Assembly (NCBI GenBank): GCA_003508835.1
Contig: PUFA01000062.1
Span: 4,619,001-4,683,000, forward strand
Source: Eonycteris spelaea
Lineage: Eukaryota > Chordata > Mammalia > Chiroptera > Pteropodidae
Reading direction: 5' to 3'
DNA length: 64,000 nucleotides
A program made the position numbers and the translations under genes. Numbering within the stretch: position 1 is the first letter of the stretch; each line of letters begins with the position of its first letter. Below are positions 11,901-22,624 of this stretch, one piece after another. The notes under the pieces are model-generated. The model had not been told where the DNA came from. It made no database searches and was given only the letters and a program-made list of their open reading frames with translations.

Positions 11901-14076
11901 AAAATGACTCAAAAGTTAATAATGTTAACCGGTTTTGGAAGTCTTATTTTCCAGATAAGGAATTTTTGTTACCTTTCATCTGAGGTCTAATGTTTGATTT
12001 TTTAACTATCTGGCTTAAGAGATAACATATAATTTAATCTAAATAACTTAGTACAATGAAATCTATCAGCCAATAACAAAAAAAGAGAGACGAGATACAA
12101 TAATTGATTCACAGTCCAAACTATTTAACACTCTTCGTAGCTGGCCACTGATGTGGGCGTATTGCCTTCCCCATCCTTGCTCATTAATGCCTCTCACCTG
12201 ACCTCCTCCACCACTGGCCACACCACTGTGAGGCCGCAGTGCTTCTGGAAGACAGTCCCTCCTACCTGCCACTCATTGTACCACTTTACCTGAAACATGG
12301 GACCGGCCTATTTCTCATTTTCCTCTGCACAAGTAAGAACAACCTCTAACTTTCAATAAGACCCTCTTGAAGGATGGAGAATACTAGGGAAGAACAACCC
12401 ATAGAATACCTTGTAATCACTGGCCCAGACTGAACTTATGACAGTCTCTTTGATATCAGGGTCCTGCTCCAGTTCTGACTTGTGTCCATGAGGCGAAAGA
12501 AGGCCATTCCAGAACCCTGGAATTCCTTCCTAGCCTAAGAATACAGGAAAGCGTCTTCTCTACAGGTAGTATTCTCACCACCTGGGACCTGCCTCCAAGA
12601 AGCCACTTTCATCTCAAAATTAAATTTCTCTGATTGTGGAGAGAAAAGAGGAAAATTGGTTTAAAAACCGTTGGCCAGAATTTTTCTTCTGAGAAACATT
12701 TGTTTGGTTTATTAAAACTTTAGTATGCTATTTAGTAATTTTTTAGTTTTTTAAATTAAAAAAAAAAAAAAAAGAGGCCCAGAATATGATCAGGAAAACA
12801 GAATTGGAGGAGGAAATCTAAAATGTGCTGCAAAAGGATGCAGGTGGTCTGAAACAGATCGTGGAGACCCAGAAAAGAGGGCTAGGTATAGGTCAGCCTA
12901 ACCAAGGCCAGCCAAGATGGCAGAGGGCTTAGCATCCAAGAGAGATGGCGAGTGAGTCTTTCCACAGAGAACAGTCACTTAACTTTTAAGAACAAGAATG
13001 AAAAATGTTTTTAGTTGTTTGGTATACTGGATTGGGACAGGGCCAGGACTTTTTTTGCCCCAAACTTTCAGTTAAAGTCTGTCCCCTCAGGGTTCATTTC
13101 CCTTCAAGAAGTAAAAGAAGGTGGCGTTTGGTGTGAGGTGATGGAGTGAGTGTGGGAAAGGGACAGCACACGAGAGAAGCGAGGCACCACAGCCGATCAA
13201 CGATTCAGTAGAAGGGCCAGCAGAGACATAAGAGCCTTCCCTTCCACATCATCGTGCTCACGCTCAGGAATCTACTACCTTAAAGAGACACACTGGATTT
13301 GCCCTGAACATAGGAGGGAGGTATAGGCCATTTTTATTTAAAAATCCTAAGATACAGTGACCCAACAGGCCATGGAGCTTTGGAGTTTCTGGAATTCAGC
13401 CATCCTTAGGTATGTGATCTGGCCTTCTGATCCTCATGGAAAAATCTCAGCGCAACTCTACTGCATTTTTATTTCTTCCATTATACACTCTGAGAAAGAT
13501 CATTCACTATGAATAATCCCTTTTGCGGGGTGGGGGGGGGAAGCAATCCTTTTGCTTATCTCCTCAGGCCTAAGTGAAAGGAGCTGGGCTAATGGCAAAA
13601 AAAGATGAAGCATTTATTCCATCATTTATTATTTCTCTAGAACAGTATCCCCAAGTCTGATGTGTACCACTTATAGATTGTAAGAAGATCCACTGTTGTG
13701 TGGAAAGAAAATATTAGAAATATTACGTGTTGTATAATGTTCATAATAGTAGTATCAATAATGTGTTAAGTAACTGATGAATAAACACATATTCAGAGTA
13801 TATACCCACATTTTAATTTTTTTATAGATGAAATGGAGTTTGAAGACCACCAATGTAAAGAAAAAAAAAATCATACCAAACAAAAATTATTTTAAATGGA
13901 TTTTTATGAAGGCAAATTTGAGCCAAATTACCAGTTAATTTACTTTCGATAGGAAACAATCCATTATTTGCTCTACCCTAAACACAAGTAAAGACTTCTC
14001 ACCTTCCAATTACTAAATTAAACATCATATATTTGAACAACCCTCATCTAGCCCAAAAGTGTAAATTTATTTAAAG
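8906..14076. other. Intronic sequence, no gene recognised
   Basis: Mixed unique and old repetitive sequence with several frames of 66-93 codons but no recognisable domain. Near 11370-11830 there is a GC-richer block with a TATA-like tccatataagc that might be another old LTR, not assigned. An oligo-A run lies at about 12760-12775 and a G-rich run at about 13526-13540. Confidence 0.45.
10734..10785. repeat. 26-base tandem duplication
   Basis: Two adjacent copies of a unit beginning agtggtcaagcgcaa and ending ccgttatt. Copies are 10734-10759 and 10760-10785 with two differences. The unit is not a simple-sequence repeat. Confidence 0.9.
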
Positions 14077-14303
14077 AATTATTTTTTGTCTATGGCCATG
14101 TCACCCTGAACAAGCCCCATCCCTCTGACCTCGGAAGCTAAGTAGGATTAAGCCTGGTTAGTACTTGGATGGGAGACCACCTAGGAAGACCAGATGCTGT
14201 AGGCATAAAAAAATAAAAAATAAGGGATTGTAAGCTGACAAGGTCCTTGCAATCTGTGAGAATGACCAAAGGTTGCCTCGTCTAAAAAAAAAAAAATTAT
14301 TTT
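14077..14303 (+). mobile_element. 5S-rRNA-derived SINE with target-site duplication
   Basis: The head (14088-14206) is a diverged copy of 5S rRNA: it starts gtctatggccatgtcaccct, keeps the box A-like tcggaagctaagtagg and the box C-like ttggatgggagaccacc, and ends gatgctgtaggcat. Next come an A-rich linker, a body of about 60 bases not derived from 5S (14225-14283), and a poly-A tail. Nine-base direct repeats aattatttt flank it (14077-14085 and 14295-14303). This is L1-type retroposition of a Pol III unit. A separate 3' body argues for a SINE family rather than a bare 5S retropseudogene. Families such as MEG-RS/MEG-RL of fruit bats and Ped of springhare are 5S-derived; the subfamily here cannot be fixed. 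Confidence 0.8.
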
Positions 14304-14794
14304 ATCATTTCTTCATATGCCCTCAATGGTTTTAAAAATCTTAGAGAAATTGGTTCCAACCCTAAGGAAAAATACACATGAAGTTAAAATAATAACTATC
14401 GCCTTCAACTGTCTTGTTTCTGCTGTTGTTGTTAAAATAAAATTATTACTGGGAAGAAATCCAACAAGCAGGTTTAATTTGCCATCAGTGGCATCTTTTA
14501 TCTGTTGATGTCACAGAAGGACAAACATTGGAACTGCATTCCCACAAGGGCACTTACTCAAATCAGTTTGAGAAGTCTTTGCATTTTTAATAAACATTTT
14601 TTTCTGACTACAAAAATAGAAGTTACGAATGTTAAAATTATTTCGACTATAATTTTTTTATGTAAAACTATCATCAGGTTTTTCAATATGGCATTTTCTA
14701 TGTTTAAAAAAAAATCACTTATTATAGAAGAAACCAAGCCACCTTAGAAAATACTCATATACTATTTCCTCCAATAAAAATGATTCTAACAAAA

Positions 14795-15180
14795 ATATTA
14801 ATAGCAGCTAAGATTTACGGAGAGCTTATTACCTGCCAGGCTCTGTTTTATGCACCTGACGTGTATTAACTTGGTGGTCTTAATTATGCCCATTAGAATC
14901 ACTAAGGGAAAGTAACAAAGAAAATGATACCTGGATTCTACCCCCAGATAGACTCCAGCCCAGATAGACTGGGTGGGAACCCGGAGACTGGTGATTCTAA
15001 TGTGCAGCCAGCATTGAAAACAAACATAGTAACACAATCCTGACAACGATTCTAGGAGAAGGGGGTAAAATACTTTACAGTAAGGAAAATGAGACACACG
15101 ATTCACAAGCAGCAAAACTGGGATTCGAACCCAGGTCTGTCTCTAAAATTTAAGCTCGTTACTGCTAAACACTATACACC
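14795..15180 (+). repeat. MIR relic interrupted by a MER5A-like element
   Basis: The left part, aatagcagctaagatttac to about 14885, and the right part from about 15030 (caatcctgacaacgatt, then gggattcgaacccaggtc) are two halves of one MIR in plus orientation. Between them, about 14893-15020, is a MER5-like hAT relic recognised by cattagaatcac at one end and gattctaatgtgcagcca at the other. The right part keeps the MIR tRNA-like motif attcgaaccc. Confidence 0.65.
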
Positions 15181-15189
15181 TCAAATACC

Positions 15190-16220
15190 ACAAACCACTG
15201 GGTACTAGGGGATGGTTTCATTTACATGGTATGTATAAAAGATCATTTCTGTAATTCCTCTGTGGTTAGATTAAAAAAAAAAAAACCCTTTGCATAACCC
15301 TGGCTGAAAAAACAAACAAGATTCTGATCATGAAATTACTTTGGTTTGCACATGACTGGGAAGCTGACCAAGCCTCAGCCAGTGCTGAAATCAGTGATTT
15401 CATTGTTTACTGCTGAAAGTGATCTCCCAGTTGGCTTAGTGCCCCAGGATCCCTCTTGCAGCCAGCTCTCTGAGGCTTGGCATGTACTTCTTCCTAACCC
15501 TTTATTTACCAAGAAAGTTCATGCAAATAATGCAGGTACTGACAGCAAATAGGGACCCTCCCTTTTTCAACTGATATTTCTCCTCCAGGGCAAAGAGGCT
15601 TGAAAGTTCAGAAGCCATTTGCCAGCAGTTTTCTTTATTGTTCTGCTCACCTACTGCAGCTCAAATAGAAGCTAACAGAACACTCAATATTAAAAAAAAA
15701 AAAAAAATGCAGGAGGAGTAGGGCAGAGGGGAAATGAAAAGAAAACCTAATTCTGTGTCATCATTTGGTTTGCCTGGCTAGCAGTCACATGCGTGACAAT
15801 CTTGCATAAAGCTACCTGGATCTTTTCGGACCACAAAGCATTCTTTCTGCTAAGACAGGCTGGCCAGAGGTGGTCTGTCTCAAAGCCAAGGGCAAGAAAC
15901 GAGGTGAGTAGAATTTAATTGGTGGGAGGAGGAACCGGGATAGATGATGGCACCATATCTATTTAGAGAGGAGAAATACTACCCTCTGAAATGCAGGGAG
16001 CATAGGGTGTGACCCAGGCACTTATCAGCTAATGTGAGACCTGAAGTGTAAAGTAGGGAGTTTAAACCAGTGACTTACAAGGATCCAGGGAGCAAAGAGG
16101 CAAAGTCACAAAGTAACAACCAGACATTCCATACCACGTGGGGTCTGTGCCATATCACTGCAGTGTTCAAATGAAGCATCTCACAGTGTGATTTGATCAA
16201 AGAGATTTAGCTAAGACATC
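15190..16220. other. Intronic sequence, nothing recognised
   Basis: Unique-looking sequence with two oligo-A runs (about 15271-15284 and 15692-15707). No repeat or exon was assigned. Confidence 0.45.
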
Positions 16221-16224
16221 GAGC

Positions 16225-16450
16225 CAAGAGAATATTTATTGAGCACAGCCTGCTAGCCTCCTCTGTGCTAGGTGCATTTCACATGGTATCTCATGTGACC
16301 CCCACAATAATCCTGAAAGGGGAGTATTACTGCTTTCCTGCAATATTCCAATATAACTCAACTACTAAGTAGGTAGCATGGAATTGAAATGAGGTATATT
16401 TGCATCTAAAACCTGTATTCTTTTCACTCTGAGACACAGTCCACTTAACT
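16225..16450 (+). repeat. MIR relic
   Basis: MIR phrases appear in order: aatatttattgagcacagc, ctgtgctaggtgcatttc, acaataatcctgaaagg and a degraded tail around aatgaggtatatttgcatc. Confidence 0.65.
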
Positions 16451-17386
16451 CATTGCCTCTCTCCTGGGCTTCAAGTTTATTTCATGCAACTAGCCTCGTG
16501 AAGGCACTTCTGAGCCACCGGCAGGGGTGGCAAAGAGCACAAGGCACAGGTCCGCTTGCTAGCAGGAATCAGGTTGTTCCCTGGGACTCTAAAATTATGT
16601 CAAAAGTTCATTTCTGCGGGGTTTTCTGTTCTCCCCTCTCTTGGATCTGCTTCTTGACTGGCTCCCACCATCTCCTTATGTCCCATGCAAATGGCAGTGC
16701 CTGACTCTGGTCACTTGCCAACTACTCTAGGGACCATTCTCCCACCTAAGAGAAGCTCCAGCTCATTAGACATAACTGTATCCAAAAGCTTTTACTTCTG
16801 CCTCCAACAACTGAGCAACAGGTTCGTGAGGTCGTTTTAGTCTTTCATCATCCCCTTTTGTTTTTATAGCCCAGGACTGTGTCATTGGCAGGTTAAGGGA
16901 AGGTTCCTCGTTCAATTTGGCAAGACTTTTCTGAGTACATGATGTGAAAGCGGAAATGTTCTGGGTGCTGAGGCCACAGAGATCATCAGAATTTAGTCCT
17001 TTCTTCCAATACCATGGGGTTCTGCTCACCTGTACAGTGAGTATGGCCTGGAGACAGAGCCCTGAGGTTCTGAGCACGAGCACCTGACTTCCTCACCCAC
17101 GACTTCCTTCACAGAGAGCCAGGCAGGAGCCCGACATCAGCAGTTTGCTCAGAACTATTCTCTTTATTCCCATTACTCTGTGCCGTCTTCCAGAGCTTTC
17201 TCTTCTGGAAACTATTGTGTTTCTCTCAATTTACCTGTTTTTGGAAGCCAGTTTCTTTCTCAAAAGGGCAAAATGACAAGAAAAGAATGTCAGATGGGTT
17301 CATTGCTCTGTCATGGATGGGACTGGCTGCTTTGTTGGAGCTGCAGGTTGGAGACCACCCAAGGACGCAATAAAATGAGTCAACAG

Positions 17387-17405
17387 TGAGAGAGAGAGAG
17401 AGAGA
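17387..17405. repeat. Short (GA)n tract
   Basis: Nine or so GA units in EGF intron 1, about 730 bases beyond the exon 1 donor. Much shorter than the GA tract in the EGF leader. Confidence 0.9.
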
Positions 17406-18133
17406 TGCTTTTCAGCCAAGGTCCTAAAGCAGGATTGTTATTTTGCATTCAGTACAATTCCCCCACCTCTCCTTGATTAAAAACCCACGTGTGGCATGTT
17501 GACAGTTCTGAGCAGTTCTCCAAGTTACAATGCACCTGCCACTGAGAACTGGACCTGTGTCGGAGCGTCAGAACCAGCCGGAGCGGGGAGCAAGGGAGGA
17601 GGTTGAACATGAAACTTAGCTCGGCTTTCGCGATAGGATCACGTTGGTTCCCAATTCCCATCCTCTTTTTCAGTTTTTTTTTTTAATGCCTTCTGAGTTA
17701 TGACACAAAGTTATCAGAGGAAGGATTTTTTTTTTTCTTTATGCCTCACATAGAGACCGTTTCGAAAACAAACCAAAAAAGCACCTATATTTCCCCAAGT
17801 CTCCAATAAAACTCTGATCGACTAGGTGTTTAGTTACTCCTCATGTCAGAATAAAGACCGAGGTTTCCCTGAAAAGAAATGTTCAGCGAGTTAACAATGA
17901 GACACATTTACTCACACATGGGAGAACAGTTTGACAGCCGAGAATTTTTATAGTCGGCAGCAGATTACTTCTGACAGCCAGCAAGGAACGATACAAGCAT
18001 TAGAGAACAAAAATGAAGCAAACATACACCCCCAAAGACAAAGCAGAACAAAAGATGCCCTCCTGTACCAGCAGGAATGAACAGGTACCTGAGGGCAGCT
18101 TCCAGAAGGGTGTGAATTCCTTTCAATGGGTTA

Positions 18134-18286
<153 letters not shown>

Positions 18287-18310
18287 TCAGTAGAAAATCG
18301 CTTGACTTTG

Positions 18311-18388
18311 CTAGAGCACAGCCCGGACAAGGTGGGTATGTCTGACCTCAGGCGCGCTCACCCGGCTCGGCCTGCAGCCCTGGGGCAT
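18311..18388 (-). CDS. Upstream ORF in the EGF leader
   Basis: An ATG at 18388 opens a 25-codon frame (M-P-Q-G-C-R at its start, V-R-A-V-L at its end) that stops with TAG at 18311-18313, 45 bases before the EGF ATG. The uORF start has A at -3 (aaagatgc), a reasonable initiation context. In the human leader as I recall it, the same ATG opens only MPQG before a TGA. Here the TGA has become TGC, extending the frame. It would be expected to lower EGF translation by taking initiating ribosomes; whether the peptide itself matters is unknown. Confidence 0.6.
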   Translation of the reverse strand: MPQGCRPSRVSAPEVRHTHLVRAVL

Positions 18389-18413
18389 CTTTCCCTCTCC
18401 TCTTTCGCTGTTG

Positions 18414-18443
18414 CCCGCCCCCCCCCCCACCTCCTCCACCTCC
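18414..18443 (-). promoter_or_regulatory. G-rich, potential G-quadruplex in EGF leader
   Basis: The transcript strand carries several GG pairs in a ggaggtggagg context followed by a run of 11 G (18418-18428) and cgggc. Four G tracts are available for a quadruplex. The human leader, from memory, lacks this long G run. Such structures near the cap-to-ATG path often reduce scanning, but no effect can be claimed from sequence alone. Confidence 0.5.
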
Positions 18444-18633
18444 TTCTGCTTCAACTCAAGACAGTATCCAAATGCAGCCTGAAAGGGATACGCTGGGAAA
18501 AATTTCTTTATCTAAGTTTTTGGGAAGCCGGTAAGAAATACCTGACACCCTTATGACAAATTTCGCAGTTTAACAGCCACACTCTGGAGGCCTGAAGCTG
18601 ATTTCACTGTGACAGGCAGAGCAGCGGGCAAAG

Positions 18634-18635
<2 letters not shown>

Positions 18636-18693
<58 letters not shown>
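18636..18693 (-). repeat. (GA)29 / (CT)29 microsatellite in EGF leader
   Basis: Perfect 58-base dinucleotide tract lying inside the EGF 5' UTR, so the transcript would carry CT repeats. It replaces a short pyrimidine-rich stretch (ctttctttttcctctct) of the human leader as I remember it. Dinucleotide tracts of this length are normally highly variable between individuals. Confidence 0.95.
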
Positions 18694-18697
<4 letters not shown>

Positions 18698-18789
18698 AGA
18701 ATTGATGGAAAGTTCCAGCCACAACCCTTGATGAAGCCGAAAGAAGAAATGTGGAGATATGATTCCTCCCAAACACAGTTTCTCTTTTT

Positions 18790-19230
18790 GAAAAGTAGAA
18801 TGACTCCTCTTTCCTTTTCAAAGCCCTTTTGGCTCCACCTCCTCTTCCTTTAGTGACACTTGAGCGAGCCTCTGTTTGCAAATTCAAATGCAGGCAATTC
18901 CACACTACAGGAAAGCAGGGCCGGCTGCCAAAGAAGAGATAACTGGCTACTCACCATAAATATTCCGGGCAGACTCAGGGAGGGAGCGATTAGGGGGCTG
19001 TGGAGCTGCTTCTGGTGTCTTGGAGGTACCTGCTGAATATTAGCTATGTTTTAATATCTTGAAGAATGGAGACAGTTAAACTACGTCCTATAAATCAATG
19101 GTGAACAACACGGCTGATAATTCAGACTCCTAGTAATTGATCATTCACTTGAGCAATACTAAAGAAAATTTACCTTCAGTTGGTTATATGAACAAAATGT
19201 CAACACCAGTGCACATTCCTGGAGCTTATC
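18790..19230 (-). promoter_or_regulatory. EGF proximal promoter region
   Basis: Assigned by position directly upstream of the inferred EGF transcription start. A TATA-like motif at the usual distance is not clear; the closest is an A-rich ctttgaaaagg. A ggaggtggagcc motif (CACCC/Sp1-type on the other strand) lies about 60-70 bases upstream. No CpG island is apparent. These motif readings are weak; the assignment rests on location. Confidence 0.45.

Positions 19231-19233
<3 letters not shown>

Positions 19234-19287
<54 letters not shown>
19234..19287. repeat. (TC)27 microsatellite upstream of EGF
   Basis: Perfect 54-base TC tract about 445 bases upstream of the inferred EGF start. It has the opposite strand polarity to the GA tract in the leader, so the two can pair as inverted repeats. 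Confidence 0.95.
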
Positions 19288-19289
<2 letters not shown>

Positions 19290-19290
<1 letters not shown>

Positions 19291-21320
19291 CTCCTGTATA
19301 TTTTATAGCGGAATTTGAAAGATTATTCTTTCCAAATCAAAGGGAAATCCCTGGAGCCAAATGAAGAGATATGGTATGCACAGACACCTTTTCTTTCAGC
19401 ATGACCGTAATAAAACATCGCGAGGGGCCAGGAGAGCAGAGAAAAGAGTGGATTGTTATTATAGAGGCGTGTGGGAAAAAATAAGGGAGTAGGGCACAAT
19501 CTGGAAAGCGTTGGAAATCCAGCAGAGCTGACTGCTCTTCCTCACCAAACAATTTAGGCTATCTGTTCCCGCGGTGATAGAAATAAAAGCACGAGGCATC
19601 GATTCATTGTCTCCGTGACCACTTTCTCCTTGGGGCGACAGCAGTTCTTTCTTCAGTACACCCAAGGCCCCAAAATATCTACCTGGCTTAGGCAAACCAT
19701 TTCCACCAGATTTGATGAACAATGGAAATTTCTGCCAGCTTACTTCATCCTGGAAAACACCCTTTCGTTTAAGTTGCCCAGAGGTAGTGTTCTGAGTGCT
19801 CGTCAAAATGTAGATTAAAGCGCTAGTCGCAAAAATAACAGTCGCACCCATTACGGAGGAGAACGGGAACAGCTCCAAGCCTTTTACTCCTATTTAATTC
19901 TGTCCTCATCATTCCTCAAGGACTGGGTTCGCTTTTCTGAAACAGCTAAAGTCAGGATTTCTCTGATTTCAGCCGGCCTCTGCCAGGCACTTTTCTATCA
20001 CTTATAGGAACAGACCCTGGGGCAGCAGAAATCATGTGTATGGGGGGGGGAGGGGCACGTGGAATATTCCATTACTTTCTGGACTCACTCAGACTCAAGT
20101 CTCAGAATGAGTGTCCTACAAATAACCTGCACTAAGTTTCTAACCTTGTTAACAAGCTTCCTCTTCAGCAAAATGCACCAGCAGAGTCACAGGTGACAGC
20201 AATAGCTGGGGCTGAGAGGACAGTCAAGCATCAAGCTGTGCTTGCGGAGAGGAATGAGGAGCGTGGCTGGAACACAGATGTAAAATAATCCACAGCCATA
20301 TTCTTTTGGGATCTGGAATCTCTCCTATTATCTTTTGTGGTAAAAAGGCCACTTTCTTAATTACACGTCACCTGGGTTAATGTTATCATGAATGTTGAGT
20401 ATAAGCCCCTTAAGAGATGATGGGCTGGGCATGGCTGTGGTAGATGTCAAGACCAGTGATATAAAAGACCAATCCCAGCTAATCCACAGACAGTCCAGAT
20501 TGCCCGGATAGCAAAATGGTAGGTCAGAGCCATCCATCTAGAAAGGACTTGCAGAGATATCTGTCAGTCCATATTCTTACTTGCCAATGAAACGAAATCT
20601 GTCCTGGGCAAATGAACGTCCTTTATTTTAAAGTTGCTCAAAAATCTATTATAGCTTTATGGGTTTGAGCTGCCAAATACCTTTTCATCTCTGTAATTGA
20701 GACAAATTAACGAATTCATTGATTAATTAAACGGCTACGTGTGATGGGACACTGTATGCAGCACAAGAAATATAAGTCATGGCCCCCTACGTTCAAACGC
20801 TTGCTTAAGTTGACTAACGACAAAAACCAAATCGTTCATGAGTATGGGCAAATGAGTGGCCAGGCACTACGTATTCTGGGACGTGTCAGAAAAGCGTCGG
20901 AAACTGCGACACACTGCGGACAGGAGCACGCAGCAAAGCTCTGCGCAGTAATAAAGAAGCCACACAGGCAGGGAGAAGGAGAAAGGCCGTGCTGACAATA
21001 GGATGTGAAACAGAAATGGACAAAGAAAAAAGGCTTATTTATGAGATCCCCAGATCCTGAGGAGACACAGCTGGATGGGCGAAAACCCTGCTGGCAGGTC
21101 TCAGAGATTTACACATTAATGGCAAGGAGACAGCGCTGAATGCTTTTAATGTGAGCGGACATCAACAGAAGGGGAGCCATTAGGCGAGACTCGTTGATGG
21201 GTGCTGGTCCCCATTCTTACTTTCCAGATAAAATTTCCCTTTGGAAGCACTAAGCACCTAACGCTCCTGGGTGCTGTCCACACAGCCGTCATTAGTCATC
21301 GCCCCACGCCATTAGCAGAT
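19290..21320. other. EGF upstream region, no gene recognised
   Basis: Unique-looking sequence. It contains open frames of 84-139 codons (for example minus 19459-19878) with no recognisable domain and no sign of splicing. It may hold EGF regulatory elements, but none can be named. A G run lies at about 20042-20050. Confidence 0.45.
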
Positions 21321-21324
21321 TGCC

Positions 21325-21480
21325 CACAATGTGCCAGGCTCTGTTCATATCACCTCCAACCATCAACACGCCCCACAAGTGGGTATTAATGCCCATTTTA
21401 CAGGACACGGAGGGTCAGAGAGACTGAGAAATTCCCCACTACCACACACATTTATGGAGAATATGAACTCTGAAGTCATT
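21325..21480 (+). repeat. MIR relic
   Basis: Contains the MIR phrases caatgtgccaggctctgtt and gcccattttacaggacacgg in order, followed by gagactgagaaattcccc. An A-rich stretch follows at about 21540-21562. Confidence 0.65.
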
Positions 21481-21929
21481 ATCCTCTCCTTGTTCGATGG
21501 TAGTTTTGATCAGAATAAACAGGCTGGGGCATCATCGGCAAAAAAAAAAAAGAAAAAGAAAACACCTTATACTACACATATGGGGATGACTGCAGGAACC
21601 AGAAGTGACAAGTGCATTTTTGTAGGAATAACGATTAGCACTAAACATCCACCTGCAGAAACAGTACACAGGCTATTTCATAAGCCACTTCTATAAGTGA
21701 ATATCAAATATAACAGGGCAGTTCCTACAAGATTTTAAAACACTTTCTTGTCTTTCAGAGAGAAACTTGTTGACATGTGTCTGGCATCTCTGTGATTCTC
21801 ATATGGCAGACACTGCAGCGGCGCTAAGGGAAAGAAACTGAGAGGCACGGCACAGGAGCTAGCTACGAAGGGCAAATTATAATTTATCAAGGTATGAATA
21901 GCACATGTAAAAGTTTTATTGATAAAGGA

Positions 21930-22620
21930 CAGTTGCTCCCTTCGGTATTTACCCAAGTGAGCTGAAAACTTATGTCCACAAAAAAAACTACACATGAATA
22001 TTTATAACAGTTTTATCCATAATTGTCAAAAGCTGCAAGCAACCAAGATGTCCTTCAATAGACGAATGGATAAACAAACTGTGGTATATCTATACAATGA
22101 CATATCATTCAGGAATAAGGTGAAATGAACCATCGAGCTTTGAGGGAATCATAAGTGCCTATTGCTAAGTGAAAGAAGCCAATGTGAAAGTCTATATATA
22201 TACTGTGTGATTCCAACTATATGACATTCTGGAAAAGGCAAAATTATGGAGAGAGTAAAAAGATCAATGGTTGCCAGGGTTTGGGGGAGGGGAGAGGTGA
22301 CTAGGCAGAGCACAAAGGATTTTTAGGGCACTGAAACTATCCTGCGTGATACATACAGGTGGATACATGCCATTATGTTTTTTATCAAATCCCATAAAGT
22401 GTACAAGAGTGAATCCTAATGTAAATATGGATTTTGATTAATGATAATGCATCAGTATTTGGCTGACCAATTGTAACAAATGCACCACAGTAATCCAAGG
22501 TATTGATAACACGGGAAACCAGAGGAGGAGGCCAGGAGGTGATGGCGGGGATTGTACTTTCTGCACAATTTTTCTGTAAATCTAAAACTGCTTTCACACA
22601 AAAAAATATTCTATTCTTTT
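21930..22620 (+). repeat. L1M 3' fragment, sense
   Basis: Reads as the end of a LINE-1 in plus orientation: aaccaagatgtccttcaata, gaatggataaacaaactgtgg, then a block around cattcaggaataaggtgaaatg, then atggttgccagggtttggggg and gtgtacaagagtgaatcc. No intact ORF. Old by divergence. Confidence 0.8.
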
Positions 22621-22624
22621 AAAG

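Noticed and set aside
14088..14206. Functional 5S rRNA gene
   Set aside because: Many substitutions in conserved positions, no T-run terminator at the 5S end, and retroposition hallmarks.
18355..18362. Splice-donor-like gtgagc in the EGF leader
   Set aside because: Fits a cryptic donor, but the leader aligns continuously with human mRNA across it.
18551..18905. Minus-strand frames with long Leu-Ser repeats
   Set aside because: They are translations of the CT microsatellite in the EGF leader and have no coding support.
19459..19878. Minus-strand frame of 139 codons upstream of EGF
   Set aside because: Considered as an alternative upstream exon; no similarity to EGF and no clear donor joined to the leader.
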